64,000 nt of DNA from assembly GCF_017591425.1 (NCBI RefSeq), contig NW_024465885.1, positions 35,534,501-35,598,500 of the forward strand, written 5' to 3'. Both the position numbers and the translations under genes were made by a program. This DNA is from Ochotona curzoniae. Its lineage: Eukaryota > Chordata > Mammalia > Lagomorpha > Ochotonidae. The notes beneath the pieces are model-generated. The model searched no databases and was not told the origin of the DNA. It saw nothing but the letters and a program-made list of their open reading frames with translations. Positions 34,420-45,089 of the stretch are shown here, piece after piece; within the stretch, counting starts at the first letter, position 1; the number at the start of each line of letters is the position of its first letter.

Positions 34420-36240
34420 GAACAGCAGTACCACAACGGAACTATTGCAGGAGAGACTATTCACAGATAATGGAGTGACTTTGAAGCTGAAGGATAGGCA
34501 CAAGGTTAAAGGAATTTGGAAAAGCAGGCAAGAGTCTTGTTGAATGACCTGCAACAATCTCATGCTAATGCATACTTATGAACAAAAAATGATGTTTACA
34601 ATTATTTTGCAAACTAAAATCAACATTTAATTCAATTTTTCCCATTTTTCTTGAGATTCTCTCTCATATTACCACAAATGGAACATGGAACATGTTCTTA
34701 GTAAAGTCTCGAGAAGGAGCAAGGAACTAAAGGGAATGCCTAAAATTTTCCAGGCAATACTTAGCTTTTTATCATTATAATGCTGGAAGAATGTACATGA
34801 TAAAAGAAACTTGGACATGCTTTCAAAAAGAAATGAAGAACAAGGTCTTAGCACTTGCTATAAAGACTATTCCTGGGACAGAGTTGCAAACAAGTTGATT
34901 GAATCTTCCTATGGCCAAACGCTCTGTGAAGGCAAAATTTAACAGTGATATAAAATGGAATAATTCTCAAAATAAATATCTAAGCAGCAAACCATTTATC
35001 ATATTGCATGACTTTTTTTCACTGCATATAATAAGATGTAAAAGGAAAGAAATAAATTAAAGATGAATTTAAAGGGAAACTCATAATTTAAAAATTTGAA
35101 GAATACTCAACTTGGACCAAGAGGCAGAATATGAAATAGCAATCTCAGAAGAAAATAATGAGGATATAAATAAATGCCGGTTTTATAAGATTAGTCTGGG
35201 TAGAATAAATAAACCATAGACTTGACCAGTGTGATGGGAGAATGACAGCAAAGATTCCCAGTGCTATCACTTTCCATTGCAGTCTCAGAGTTTCAGTACA
35301 TAGGGGAACAACACATGTAAAAATAAATGGCTAACATGCCCTTGAAGACTTCAGATTCATATCTCAGAAACATCTTAAACTACTGCTCCTATGACAAACC
35401 ACTTAGATACTGTAGCTGTGACACGAATCTGCTGGGAAATAATCTGAAACTCCACTGTGGAAGATGCATGTCATAAATCTTCACTCGTGCAGAACTCAAA
35501 ATCTATTTACTTTTGCCTTCTTCCACCGAGATTAAAAAATATATATATTTCAGATAGTCTGCAGACCTAAGCAAATACTTGTTGTCTTGGTGGAGCTGGT
35601 GCCAATAACCTAATAGGAAATATTCAGCCAAACATGGAGTCATAGTTGCTGCAATGTCTGAATTAGGCACAGTAAATCCTTGAATGTGAGTGAAACCAGG
35701 TCAGTAAAACCACTTATATTCTGTGGCAAGCTTAAAAAAGCTGAAGACATCATATTTGAACTCACAGAAGCTTGTTAGGTACTGAAATTAGCAAATCCTT
35801 GCTATGAATGAGGGTGGACTGAGGATTTGGGGGCTTGGATTGAGCTTTAATACCCCTATAGTTTCAGTTATCAAAATTTAACCTCGATGTGATAAATCAG
35901 GGTTCAGGACCAGGAATATGACAGATCACTGAAGTCTGCAGAGTATGTCTAACTCAATGAAGGGGGGAAAAAAAAGAAAAGCAGCTACAGCAGAGATCTG
36001 GGTGAATATAAACACTGGTGTATACAATGGATCTTAGAAGGAGCATCAAAATCAGCAGCATCCCAGAATGGTGAACCCGCTTAAGCAGTACTTTCAGAAC
36101 TGGCTGCACATCGAGACCCCAGGACTACATTGATTGGCCATCTCACATTCTTGGTTATAGGTATGGTCAGCCTGTTGCCAGTGGCTGTCTTCTCCCCCCT
36201 TTTTTCGCAGATACAAATTAACAGATGTTTGGAACCAATT
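34420..36240 (+). mobile_element. MaLR internal region, degraded
   Basis: Follows the LTR without a gap. Landmarks resembling MST/THE1-type internal sequence are GAGAGACTATTCACAGATAA, GGTTAAAGGAATTTGGAAAA, GGCAAGAGTCTTGTTGAATG, CAACAATCTCATGCTAATGC, AGACTTGACCAGTGTGATGG, GACAGCAAAGATTCCCAGTG, CAGAACTGGCTGCACATCGA and GCCAGTGGCTGTCTTCTCC. MaLRs encode no pol; only short broken frames remain. The downstream LTR is not found: the element is cut at about 36.24 kb, just before a SINE fragment. Confidence 0.6.
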
Positions 36241-36369
36241 TGTTTACCTACTTTCCCCTATTCTTAACTCTTCCCATCCTAACTGGTGGTCCACATGGGA
36301 GTGCATCTTTCTCAATTATGTAAACATCATCAGAAACAAAATAAATCAAATATGGGGAAAAGTAATCAT

Positions 36370-36512
36370 CCTTTGGACCCATGCTGTGTGACCCATGTGG
36401 GACACCTGCATGGAGTTCTGGGCTCCTGTGAAGCCACAGATACAAGGACTTTTTGACAATCATTCAGTCTGCTGAATTTCCAATAAATAAAATACATCTT
36501 TTAAAAATACAA
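36370..36512 (+). mobile_element. CSINE 3' half
   Basis: TTTGGACCCATGCTG, GTGGGACACCTGCATGGAG, TTCTGGGCTCCTGTG, then TTTCCAATAAATAAAATAC and a short A-rich end. The head is missing (5' truncated or eroded). Confidence 0.75.
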
Positions 36513-36641
36513 TGAAAAAGAGCAGGAACTTAACAGAACCACAGAATTTAGAGGTGCTACATGTGGGAATTCATAAAGATGTAAATCATTTAGGTAGAGA
36601 CCTCAAGACTGAATCCTGATGGGTTTATAAAAGAGCCAAAG

Positions 36642-36985
36642 TTGGGGTGAGCACTGTAGCTAAACATACTAATCTCCACCTTGAGATGCTGGCATCCCAT
36701 ATGGGCAGTGGTTCATATACGAGCTTCTCCACTTCCCATCTAGCTCCTTCGTTATGGCCTGGGAAAGCAACAGAAGATGGGTTAAACCCTTGGGACCTTG
36801 AATCCATGTGGGAGACACAAAGGCAACTTCTGGCTCCTAGCTTCTTATCAGATTCATTTCTGGCAGTTGTGACCATTTGGGGAGCAAACCAACAGATGGA
36901 AGATCTTTACCATTCTGTCTCTCCTGCTTTTTGTAAAGTCTTTCCAAAAAAGTAAATTAGTTAATTAAAAACAAAGAAACAAAAA
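36642..36985 (+). mobile_element. CSINE, full length, diverged
   Basis: TTGGGGTGAGCACTGTAGC head, GGCATCCCATATGGGCAGTG, CTCCACTTCCCATCTAGCTC, GGGAGACACAAAGGCAAC, ATTTGGGGAGCAAACCAACA. Tail TTTCCAAAAAAGTAAATTAG then A-rich. Confidence 0.9.
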
Positions 36986-37936
36986 AAAGAGTCAAAGCGA
37001 CCCATAGAGAAAAACATACATCCACACTTCACATCGGTTTTGATATTTTGCCTTGCATTATCTCAAGACCTGGCCGTATAGAATGTCATTACTACAAGCA
37101 GTCTATTAACCTTAGACTCTCAAAACTTTGAGGGAAATGGAATAATAAGTTAGGCCCAAATCCACGTGTGCCCTGAGGGTGAAAAAATGGATAAAAAAGG
37201 TTATTCCCCGGCATTAAGATTTAGCATGGATCCCCTTATATTTTTTTGGTCTTAATTCAAAGTTTTTTTTTTCTCTTTTTGTTGCTATTTTATGTTTCTG
37301 GAGTGGGACTGTCTATCCAAGAGCTGCCCCTCCATTATTTTAGAAGCGGAAAACTAAGTTTGATCTCACAGATGTCTCAATAGAATAAACAAAATTTCCT
37401 CTAGAATAAGTTGTGGCTTCATTCTCATCCATAACTAATTTAAAAAATTCTAAATGTTTAAACTTTTAAGATAATGTTGCGTTAAATTAAGATTTGGGGA
37501 TCTTGTTCAACAGAATGATCTGAACTTGCATGCCACGAAGGCTTTCATTTGGAGAGTCTGGGACAGGAATGTTTTGCACTGAAGATTTCTTCCAAATCTC
37601 TTGTTAAAATTGAACTCACAGTGCTCAGGAGTAAAAACCTACAAGGGGATTAACGCGTGAAACAGAAATCATCATTAATGTGATCATTACTGCTGTAAAT
37701 GCGAATATTTATCTTTCTCTTTGCCTTTCTTCCCTGTTCTCCTAAAGTCTTGGAATGATGCACTTAAAAGGTTGTCAATCATTTGGCAGCTTTTAATATC
37801 AAACTCCTTTGACTCCGGAACATTGTGTCAACAAGTTAGCATTGATCATAAAGTATCAGAACTGTGTTCTTCTGTTTAGTAGACCACACAGAATGGACCC
37901 AATTACTGGCATATACACATTAATAAAGACCGTTTT
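36986..37936. other. unassigned AT-rich DNA
   Basis: T-rich tract near 37260-37280. No gene or element recognised. Confidence 0.5.
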
Positions 37937-37950
37937 TATACAAGCTTATT

Positions 37951-38278
37951 TTTTTTAAGATTTATTTTTATTATTTTTTTTATTGGAAAGGCGGATATAC
38001 AGAGAGGAGAGACAGAGAGGAAGATCTTCCATCCGATGATTCACTCCCCAAGTGAGCGCAATGGCCGATACTATGCTGATCCAAAGCCAGGAGCCTCTTC
38101 CGGGTCTCCCACGCGGGTGCAGGGTCCCAAAGCTTTGGGCCGTCCTTGACTGCTTTCCCAGGCCACAGGCAGGGAGCTGGAAGGGAAGCGGGGTTGTTGG
38201 GGATAGAACCTGCGCCCATATGGGATCCTGGGCGTGCAAGGTGAGGACCTTAACCACTGCGCCACCGCGCCGGGGCCC
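37951..38278 (-). mobile_element. CSINE, full length, young, with 14-bp target-site duplication
   Basis: Near-consensus minus-strand copy ending CACCGCGCCGGGGCCC. It is flanked by exact 14-base direct repeats TATACAAGCTTATT at 37937-37950 and 38279-38292, as expected for LINE-1-driven insertion. CpGs are largely intact. The four or so open frames of 60-100 codons here recur in the other young copies and are SINE-derived. Confidence 0.98.
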
Positions 38279-38364
38279 TATACAAGCTTATTAATGTGGA
38301 AAGGTAAGACAATTAGTTTAGTGAATTGCTCTCACATATTAATTTCATAGAAACGTTCTCTTCA

Positions 38365-38697
38365 GGGCCTGGCACGGTGGCTTAGCGGTTAAAGTCCTGG
38401 ACTTGCACGCACTGAGATACCCTATGGGCGCCAGCTCTAATCCTGGCAGCTCCACTTCCCATCCAGCTCCCTGCTTGTGGCCTGGGAAAGTGGTCAAAGA
38501 CCGCCCAAGGCTTTGGGACCCTTCACCTGCTTGGGAGACTTGGAGGAAGCTCTTGGCTCCTGGCTTTGGATCAGCATAGCATCGGCCATTGAGGTCACTT
38601 GGGAAGTGAATCATCAGACTCAAGATCTTCATCTCTGTCTCTCCTCCTTTGCGTATATCTGACTTTCCAATGAAAATAAATAAATCTTAAAAAAAAT
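38365..38697 (+). mobile_element. CSINE, full length, with 10-bp target-site duplication
   Basis: Starts GGGCCTGGCACGGTGGC and ends AAATAAATCTTAAAAAA. Flanked by GTTCTCTTCA at 38355-38364 and 38698-38707. It inserted exactly at the 5' edge of the U6 pseudogene. Its B-box region is altered (AGCTCTAATCC). Confidence 0.97.
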
Positions 38698-38706
38698 GTT
38701 CTCTTC

Positions 38707-38808
38707 ATGCTCACTTCAGCTACACATATAGTAAAATTGGAATGATACAGAGGCCATCATGCCTACCTGGTCAAGAATGACACACAAATTCATGAAGTGC
38801 TCCACATT
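38707..38808 (+). pseudogene. U6 snRNA retropseudogene
   Basis: Clear colinear match to U6 spliceosomal snRNA: TGCTCACTTCAGC (U6 TGCTCGCTTCGGC), ACACATATAGTAAAATTGGA, ATGATACAGAG, then a disrupted centre where the ACAGAGAAGATTAGCATGG region is altered and shortened, then AGAATGACACACAAATTCAT and GAAGTGCTCCA. The GATTAGCATGG segment that contacts U4/U2 is destroyed and there is no terminal T-run or upstream PSE/TATA arrangement, so it cannot work as U6. TTCTCTTCATGC (38699-38710) and TTCACTTCATGC (38818-38829) flank it with one mismatch and may be its own target-site duplication. Confidence 0.9.
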
Positions 38809-38968
38809 AACAAAATATTCACTTCATGCAATAATTTACAAGTTTAGACAGAAAAATGATATGGATAAGAATTGTCTCTAATGATCAAATAGTCTATTTC
38901 TTCTTATTTTGTAATCTGAAACAAAGTAATTGAAAAATGAATATCCTTATTATGCCCTACGCTACTAG

Positions 38969-39298
38969 TTTTTAAAATATTTTATTTATTTTATTGGAAA
39001 GGCAGATATACAGAGAGGAAGAGAGACAGAGAGGAAGATCTTCCCTCAGATGATTCACTCCCCAAATGGCTGCAATGACTGGTCCTGTACAGATCCAAAG
39101 CCAGGAGCCAGGAACTTCTTTCACATCTCCCACGCAGGTACAGGGTCCCAAGGCTTTGGGCTGTCCTCAACTGCTTTCCCAGGCCACAAGCAGGGAGCTG
39201 GATGGGAGGTGGAGCTGCTAGGATTAGAAGCAGAGCCAATATGGGACCCCAGTACATTCAAGGTGAGGACTTTACCATTATGCTATCACACTGGGACC
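38969..39298 (-). mobile_element. CSINE, full length, with imperfect target-site duplication
   Basis: AAATATTTTATTTATTTTAT tail side, GGAAAGGCAGATATACAGAG, ending ATCACACTGGGACCC. A small duplication of GGAGCC gives GGAGCCAGGAAC. CCTACGCTACTA (38956-38967) and CCTAAGCCACTA (39298-39309) flank it with two mismatches. Confidence 0.95.
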
Positions 39299-39309
39299 CT
39301 AAGCCACTA

Positions 39310-40354
39310 TTGCAACTTTGCTTTTTCCATATTAAACAGAAGCTGCTGGAAATAATTTATTCTCATGATTGGCACAGAACCAACTCTGTATGAGTCCTTT
39401 TGTTTGTGGCTATCTGAGCAGCTCTGCTTATTAACTGTTAGTGAAGTTGCTGAGTTCACTATAACAGTGTTTCCTCAATTTTCTGTGAAAAAATTGATCA
39501 GTGGCATTAAATAATTGTTTGAAAAGAGAAAATTATTCAGAACCCTAAATCAGTTCTATTAAGCTGTGGCTCATTTACAGAATATTAATTTAAACCATGG
39601 GATTCTTAAGATTCTGCAAGACAGCTGTTCTGGTTCAATTATGTTGACCACTTCACTAATATTCTAAAATATTGAATCAACACTTCCTATTTATTTCTTG
39701 ACAGGACAGGCCGAGATGGTTATTCATAATCTATTCAACTGGATCCAGGAAGAGTGAGGTAAGGAGGCAGGCAATGCTGTGCACACATGTGTGGCACAAG
39801 TTTGAGGGAGGGTATCTTCCATAATGATTCAATTCCTATGGCTTCAGACTACGTCTCCTGCCCCCATTGGAGAAATTCCATGAGTGATGGAGCAACATCT
39901 CATCTGGTGAGAAGAATCAGGGTAGGTATCAGTCATTCTGGGATCCCTGGATGTCATGTTTTGGGAGATTCAGTATTCCAAAATATGTGCATGCTGTAGA
40001 GTCTAAACTTATATGTGATGTGCTGTCTGTATCTTAACTACGAAAATTAAAATGAAAGAAAATTATTTCTTTCAATGAGTGGTTGAAGTTGTTGGAGGGC
40101 AAAATGTGTTTAACACAACTCAATGAGGATATCATATCATACTTTAAAGCTTTGTATTCAAAGAGCCTCCATTTCCTGAGACATCTGTGTCATACTTTCC
40201 TTACAAACGTTTCTCACACGATCTAAACAGAAGACATCTGAAGCTATATCTAGGAATTTGTCTAGGTGAAAATCTGAACGATACTTGATACACGGTCATC
40301 GAAGTCCTGCTATCAGAAAACTGAAAGGTAACTTGTCGGCCTCAGTCCTGTGCT
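39310..40354. other. unassigned DNA
   Basis: AT-rich, with a GC-richer patch at 39700-39970 that I could not assign. It has weak CSINE-like text (GGGTATCTTCCATAATGATT) but no consistent order. Confidence 0.4.
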
Positions 40355-40625
40355 GGTACTGTGAGGCACCGGATGCTTCCTCTTGTAACACTGGTTCATT
40401 CTTCCAAAAATCTGAATAACACAGGCGCAGAATCAGCAGAAGATGATACAAGAACACGGGCCTGTGGCATCTGCATGAGATATCCACATGGAGTTCCGAT
40501 TCTGCCCTGGTGTTGATCCACCCTCTATTATAGTGGTCTTTTGAGGGGTGAGCTGGAAGCTAAAAGATATCTGTGTTTCTCTCTGTTTCTCTGTCTCTCT
40601 CAGTGTGTGTGATTGTGCCTAAATT
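40355..40625 (+). mobile_element. older, long-type CSINE
   Basis: AGGCACCGGATGC, AACACTGGTTCATTC, AATCAGCAGAAGATGATAC, ACACGGGCCTGTGGCATCTG, ATCCACATGGAGTTCCG, TTGAGGGGTGAGCTGG, then CTCTGTTTCTCTGTCTCTCT. The AGCAGAAGATG...GGAGTTCC layout is that of the older subfamily. Confidence 0.72.
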
Positions 40626-41527
40626 AAATTAGAGAGTGTGCCTCAAATTAAATTAAAAAATGAAATGTCATTGTACCTAATAAACTATTGATATGTGTGT
40701 TATGGTACACTCATATGTTTTTATTTTCTGCAAAACTCAGGAAAACTCATGGACTTTATATTTTTAATAAGTGATGCAATTAGTTATTTCTAATAATTAA
40801 TGATTTTATATTTTGCGAAAAATGCACTCATTTATTTACATTTTAAATGGTTTACTTTTTACCTGCGATTTTAGAGGTATTCACTAAAATCTGTTTGTAA
40901 TAACTTTTCTTTCAATAATTAAACATATCAGCTCTTACTGTTGCTTCACATTCAATCTTGCCTTCTGAAAAATTTTTGGATACTATTACTTCCTATACTA
41001 TTTTATCGTAGTGGCATACTTTGAAAGGTCTCATATTTCAAAAGTTCTTTTCATTTCATCACTTGAAATTGGAGCTGAAATGTAACCTGGCTTGCAATGT
41101 TGTTGTATAGAATGTAATAGAAAACCTCACTTCAGTGCTTTTGTATGCTAGATGATTGTTTTGGAAAATGAAAACCTTTAAAACATTTTTGTGATGTTTT
41201 ATGCTTTAATAGTGTTAAGTTGTGTCTAGATAAATGTACTCTTAACTTTCTTTTTAGAAATGTATAATTCATTCTAAATTATTTTGAAACCTCTGAAAAA
41301 GATATCTCCATCACCACTGTAAATCCATCTTTTTATATTGTTGCATCTCCAGGTATTTCTGATTATATACTAGATTAAATTTATGAAATCCATCGTGCCA
41401 GGCCCTAAATCATATACTATTTTCTTAAAGCATTTACTCGTTTCTTATTGAATATCATGTTTATTTTCAAAACATGAAACTCTGTGGAAAAATCCCCTTG
41501 CGGCTTTCATTTTTAATCTGAGTTAAA
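40626..41527. other. unassigned AT-rich DNA
   Basis: Starts with an imperfect 24-base duplication containing GTGCCT(C)AAATTAAATTA (40615-40655). Otherwise nothing recognised. Confidence 0.5.
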
Positions 41528-41542
41528 AAAATATTCTATTTT

Positions 41543-41873
41543 TTTTTTTAAAGATTTATTTTTATTATTTTTTCATTGGAAAGGCGGATATACAGAGAGG
41601 AGAGACAGAGAGGAAGATCTTCCGTCCGATGATTCACTCCCCAAGTGAGCACAACGGGCCGATACTATGCCGATCCAAAGCCAGGAGCCTCTTCCGGGTC
41701 TCCCACACGGGTGCAGGTTCCCAAAGCGTTGGGCCGTCCTCGACTGCTTTCCCAGGCCACAGGCAGGGAGCTGGAAGGGAAGCGGGGCTGCCGGGATTAG
41801 AACCGGCGCCCATATGGGATCCCGGGTGTGCAAGGCGAGGACCTTTAACCACTTGCGCCACCGCGCCGGGCCC
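41543..41873 (-). mobile_element. CSINE, full length, young, with 15-bp target-site duplication
   Basis: Near-consensus copy ending CACCGCGCCGGGCCC. Exact direct repeats AAAATATTCTATTTT lie at 41528-41542 and 41874-41888. Many CpGs retained (CGTCCGATG, AACCGGCGCCC). Frames across it repeat those in the other young copies. Confidence 0.98.
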
Positions 41874-42040
41874 AAAATATTCTATTTTAATTAGTATATT
41901 TCATGGAGCCTCCATATTCACTTTTTTTTTTTTTTTTGCTTCTATAGCATTGTATTTTCCACTGTCTAGCTGTTTTCTTCTGTGTTAGGTTTCACCCTGA
42001 TGATAATATGCAATATTGAATAGGTTAGTAAATTTGATTA

Positions 42041-42560
42041 ATTTAAATGGACGATGAGAAATGTAAAGACATAGCCAGGAATCTGCTGTGTTCTGAGGCA
42101 GAATCTTAATAAAGCAGCAAGTCACCCTGTGATAAGATAAACCTTAGACATGGAAATGGGAAAAAGATCCTCAGTAGAGAGACTGCCAGCCTCCCTTGTC
42201 TCCCTTAGGCTTGTGTGCTGTCTATATGTTATCCTGTAAAACAGGTGATGCTGAAATCTTCCCCAAAGGACAATGGATCAGTGGACATTGATTCCCTGCT
42301 CTACTGTAGGAAGGATGACAAAGTCTTCCCGGGAGTACCTTTTCCTGTCCAGACACCCAAAGCCTTCGTTCTTGCTGACTACACTTGTAAAGGGATTTCA
42401 GTTCAGCAGGAGTTTCCTCATCGTTTTGTTTTAAAAATTCATATGTGCTTTGTCGCTCTGTGCACTGCCCTGTTGATTTTTAGGAATAAAGCAGCAATTT
42501 CTGATGATTTTTTTTCATCCTCTCCGAATTGGTATATGTGATTTTTAAGATGACATTCAA
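42041..42560. other. unassigned balanced-composition block with paired AATAAAGCAGCAA
   Basis: About 520 bases richer in GC than the flanks. The 13-mer AATAAAGCAGCAA occurs at 42108-42120 and again at 42485-42497, 377 bases apart. A 108-codon plus-strand frame (42215-42541) matches nothing I know. It could be an LTR-like or retrocopy remnant, or unique DNA. Confidence 0.3.
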
Positions 42561-42914
42561 ATATAAGCTGGCTGCTTCTACTCATGGCTTCTATTTTGTA
42601 AGTTTATAAAAATGAAGCTTCTAAAGTGGCCTGTCCTCATATGGCTCACATACACACACAGGCTTTAACAAAATAAAATCCAGAAGAGAAGTAATGAGTG
42701 GAGAAATGGATACATAAGCAAAGGAATGCTTCTACATTATAATTTCCTATACTTCTTGATAATGGTAGTACTCTTGTATGACATCTCTCTGCCTCCCGAA
42801 TGACATCATTAAGATCTAAATGTGTGCTTTACAGAGAGCTAAAATGTATAAAGAAATGTGTTTGCGATATTACATGAATATTTCCCAAATACTGTTTTAG
42901 TAAGTTATTTTAGA
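42561..42914. other. unassigned AT-rich DNA
   Basis: Nothing recognised. Confidence 0.5.
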
Positions 42915-42967
42915 CACACTGATTTTATTTGAAGCAAAGTGACAGAGGGAAAAAAAAAAACAAAGTC

Positions 42968-43012
<45 letters not shown>

Positions 43013-43250
43013 TTATCTATGGAGAGATTTTACATCTGCTGGTTCAATCACCAAGTGGCCAAAATGACCAAGTTGAAGCCAATACTCAAAATATTTTTTT
43101 TTCCCTATTCTTTATCTATGGGTAGCAGGGATACAGGGAATTACACCATATCTCAATGGTTTTCCATGAAAATTAGCAGAGCTGGACCAGATGTTTCACA
43201 TCCACGATTCAGACCAGCAAACATAAGTGTATCCCTGCTACACTACAGCA
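42915..43250 (-). mobile_element. CSINE, diverged, carrying a (CTAT)n array
   Basis: CACTGATTTTATTTGAAGC and AAAGTGACAGAGGG are the tail side; the microsatellite replaces the purine tract; then GGAGAGATTTTACATCTGC, TGGTTCAATCACCAAGTGGC, AGGGATACAGGGAATTACA. The right end is poorly conserved (CCCTGCTACACTACAGC). Confidence 0.78.
42969..43020. repeat. (CTAT)n microsatellite
   Basis: About 12 nearly perfect CTAT units, the last partly changed to TTTAT. Embedded in the SINE above; likely length-polymorphic. Confidence 0.97.
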
Positions 43251-43602
43251 TATGTTACATTTTAAAGAATATTTTACAGTTTAAATATTTCCTTTTAAAG
43301 ATATTTCAATATTTGATTAGTTTTTAAGAGTTAATGTTGTAAATTCAGTTCTAAGAACAGTATGATGTTTTTTCCTCTTTTCTCTCCTAACCACCCTCCT
43401 TCCATACGCCTTTCTCTTTTTTTTAGTTTTTGTATATGTATAAAAAGGCTAAACGCTGATAAAAGTTGAGCAACTAAAAAGCAGAATGATCCAAGTTTAC
43501 TCGGAATTTTTAAAAAATCTATAAATAATAAAAGTGGTGTTGCTAAATGTGCTAAAAACTAATCAGCGAAAAGCAATCAGGATTGAAAACTTGAGCATAG
43601 AA
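43251..43602. other. unassigned AT-rich DNA
   Basis: Pyrimidine-rich patch near 43370-43425; nothing else recognised. Confidence 0.5.
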
Positions 43603-43932
43603 CTCTGGGTGATGTCTCAGTGGATAAATCCACAGATTGCAAGCACTCGGATTCATTTCATATGGACACCGGTTTGTAACCCAGCCGCTCCACTCCCCAC
43701 CCAGCTCCCTGGTGTTTCCTGGGAAAGCAGCGGAGAATGGACCAAAGCCTTGGGAACTTGCAGATGTGTGAAAAACTTAGAAGAAGCTCCTAGCTCCTGG
43801 TTTTCCATCAGCACAGCTATTGACTTGTGTCCATTTGTGGGTTCAGTTAATGAATGGAAGACCTTTTTCTCTGTCTCTCTCCTGTGATTCTGATCTGCCT
43901 ATTCAATAAAACAGAATAAATCTTAAAGAAAG
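43603..43932 (+). mobile_element. CSINE, full length, diverged
   Basis: CTCTGGGTGATGTCTCAGTG head, ATTTCATATGGACACCGG, TTTGTAACCCAGC, CCTGGGAAAGCAGCGGAG, CTATTCAATAAAACAGAATA tail. Confidence 0.9.
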
Positions 43933-44042
43933 CATGATGTATAATTCTTTAGCTATGCATTAGTAAGATCATCTTATTAGTAATTATTTAGGCAACTTAA
44001 TATTAAAAGAGTATCTACTATTAAAACTTTTACTTCATTTTT

Positions 44043-44374
44043 TTTAAAGATTTATTTTTATTATTATTTTTTTTTATTTGGAAAGGCGGATGTACAGAGA
44101 GGAGAGACAGAGAGGAAGATCTTCCGTCCGATGATTCACTCCCCAAGTGAGCGCAACGGCCGATACTATGCCGATCCAAAGCCAGGAGCCTCTTCCGGAT
44201 CTCCCACGTGGGTGCAGGGTCCCAAAGCTTTGGGCCGTCCTCGACTGCTTTCCCAGGCCACAGGAAGAGAGCTGGAAGGGAAGCGGGGCTGCCGGGATTA
44301 GAACCGGTGACCGTATGGGATTCCGGGCGTGCAAGGTGAGGACCTTTAACCACTTGCGCCACCGCGCCGGGCCC
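44043..44374 (-). mobile_element. CSINE, full length, young, with 13-bp target-site duplication
   Basis: Near-consensus copy ending CACCGCGCCGGGCCC. Exact repeats TTACTTCATTTTT at 44030-44042 and 44375-44387. It differs from its young relatives by GGTGACCGTATGGGATTCC in the head and by AGGAAGAGAGC near 44263. Confidence 0.98.
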
Positions 44375-44387
44375 TTACTTCATTTTT

Positions 44388-44730
44388 CATTGCAGGTAAA
44401 GATAGTTTCCCTGTAGGTTAAGGTAGGACGTATAAAATACCTGTAAGAAGTGAAATACAGAATATCTGTAGTTTAATTTAAACAGAAAGAGACTAAACAT
44501 ACAATATCAATAATTATTATGAAACTGTTTCATTTCATCACTGAAAGTTACATTATATAATTTATATGAATACTTGCTGATCTTAAAAAGTGAAACTATC
44601 ATCTCTTTACATTAGTAAGCTTTCAAGTACAGTTTCTGGAATGTTGGTTCTCCATTTACCAATTATCTGGTATTCATTTTTGTGTATAACTACTGACATC
44701 GCAGCCTCTCATTAAGAAATTAGAAAGTAT
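44388..44730. other. unassigned AT-rich DNA
   Basis: Nothing recognised. Confidence 0.5.
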
Positions 44731-45010
44731 AGAGTCCGGCACAATGGCACCTACAGCTAATCCTCCACTTCCAGTGCCATATGGGCGCTGCTTCATGTCC
44801 CAGCTATCATACTCTCCCATCCAGCTCCCTGTTTGTAGACTTGGAATGCAGCAGAGGATGGTCCAAAGCCTTGGGACCTTGCACCCATGTTGAAAACCTG
44901 GAAGAAACTCCTGGCTTTAATCAGCTGAGAGAATGGAAGATGTTTCCCTCTCCTTCTCTCTATATTTATTTCTCTAAATCTGTCTTTTCAATAAAATACA
45001 ACTAGAAAAT
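44731..45010 (+). mobile_element. CSINE, full length with internal losses
   Basis: AGAGTCCGGCACAATGGCAC, GTGCCATATGGGCGCTGC, TCCCATCCAGCTCCCTG, GGAAGAAACTCCTGGC, then a deletion that joins the body to GAGAATGGAAGATG. Tail TTTTCAATAAAATAC. Confidence 0.88.
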
Positions 45011-45089
45011 ATTAAATGAGCTGAAATAACTTCTCCAGAAGTAACTCCTACCTTCAGATCAGTTCAGATGTAGCCATTGTAGGCACACA

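Noticed and set aside
37955..38294. Several 60-100 codon frames on both strands, repeated at 4.7, 41.6, 44.1 and 63.4 kb
   Set aside because: The peptides recur because they are translations of the same SINE; they are not genes.
41390..41407. CATCGTGCCAGGCCCTAA resembling a CSINE 5' end (minus strand)
   Set aside because: Fewer than 20 bases match and the adjoining sequence does not.
42215..42541. 108-codon frame as a possible gene
   Set aside because: No recognisable family or conserved motif; kept only as an unassigned block.
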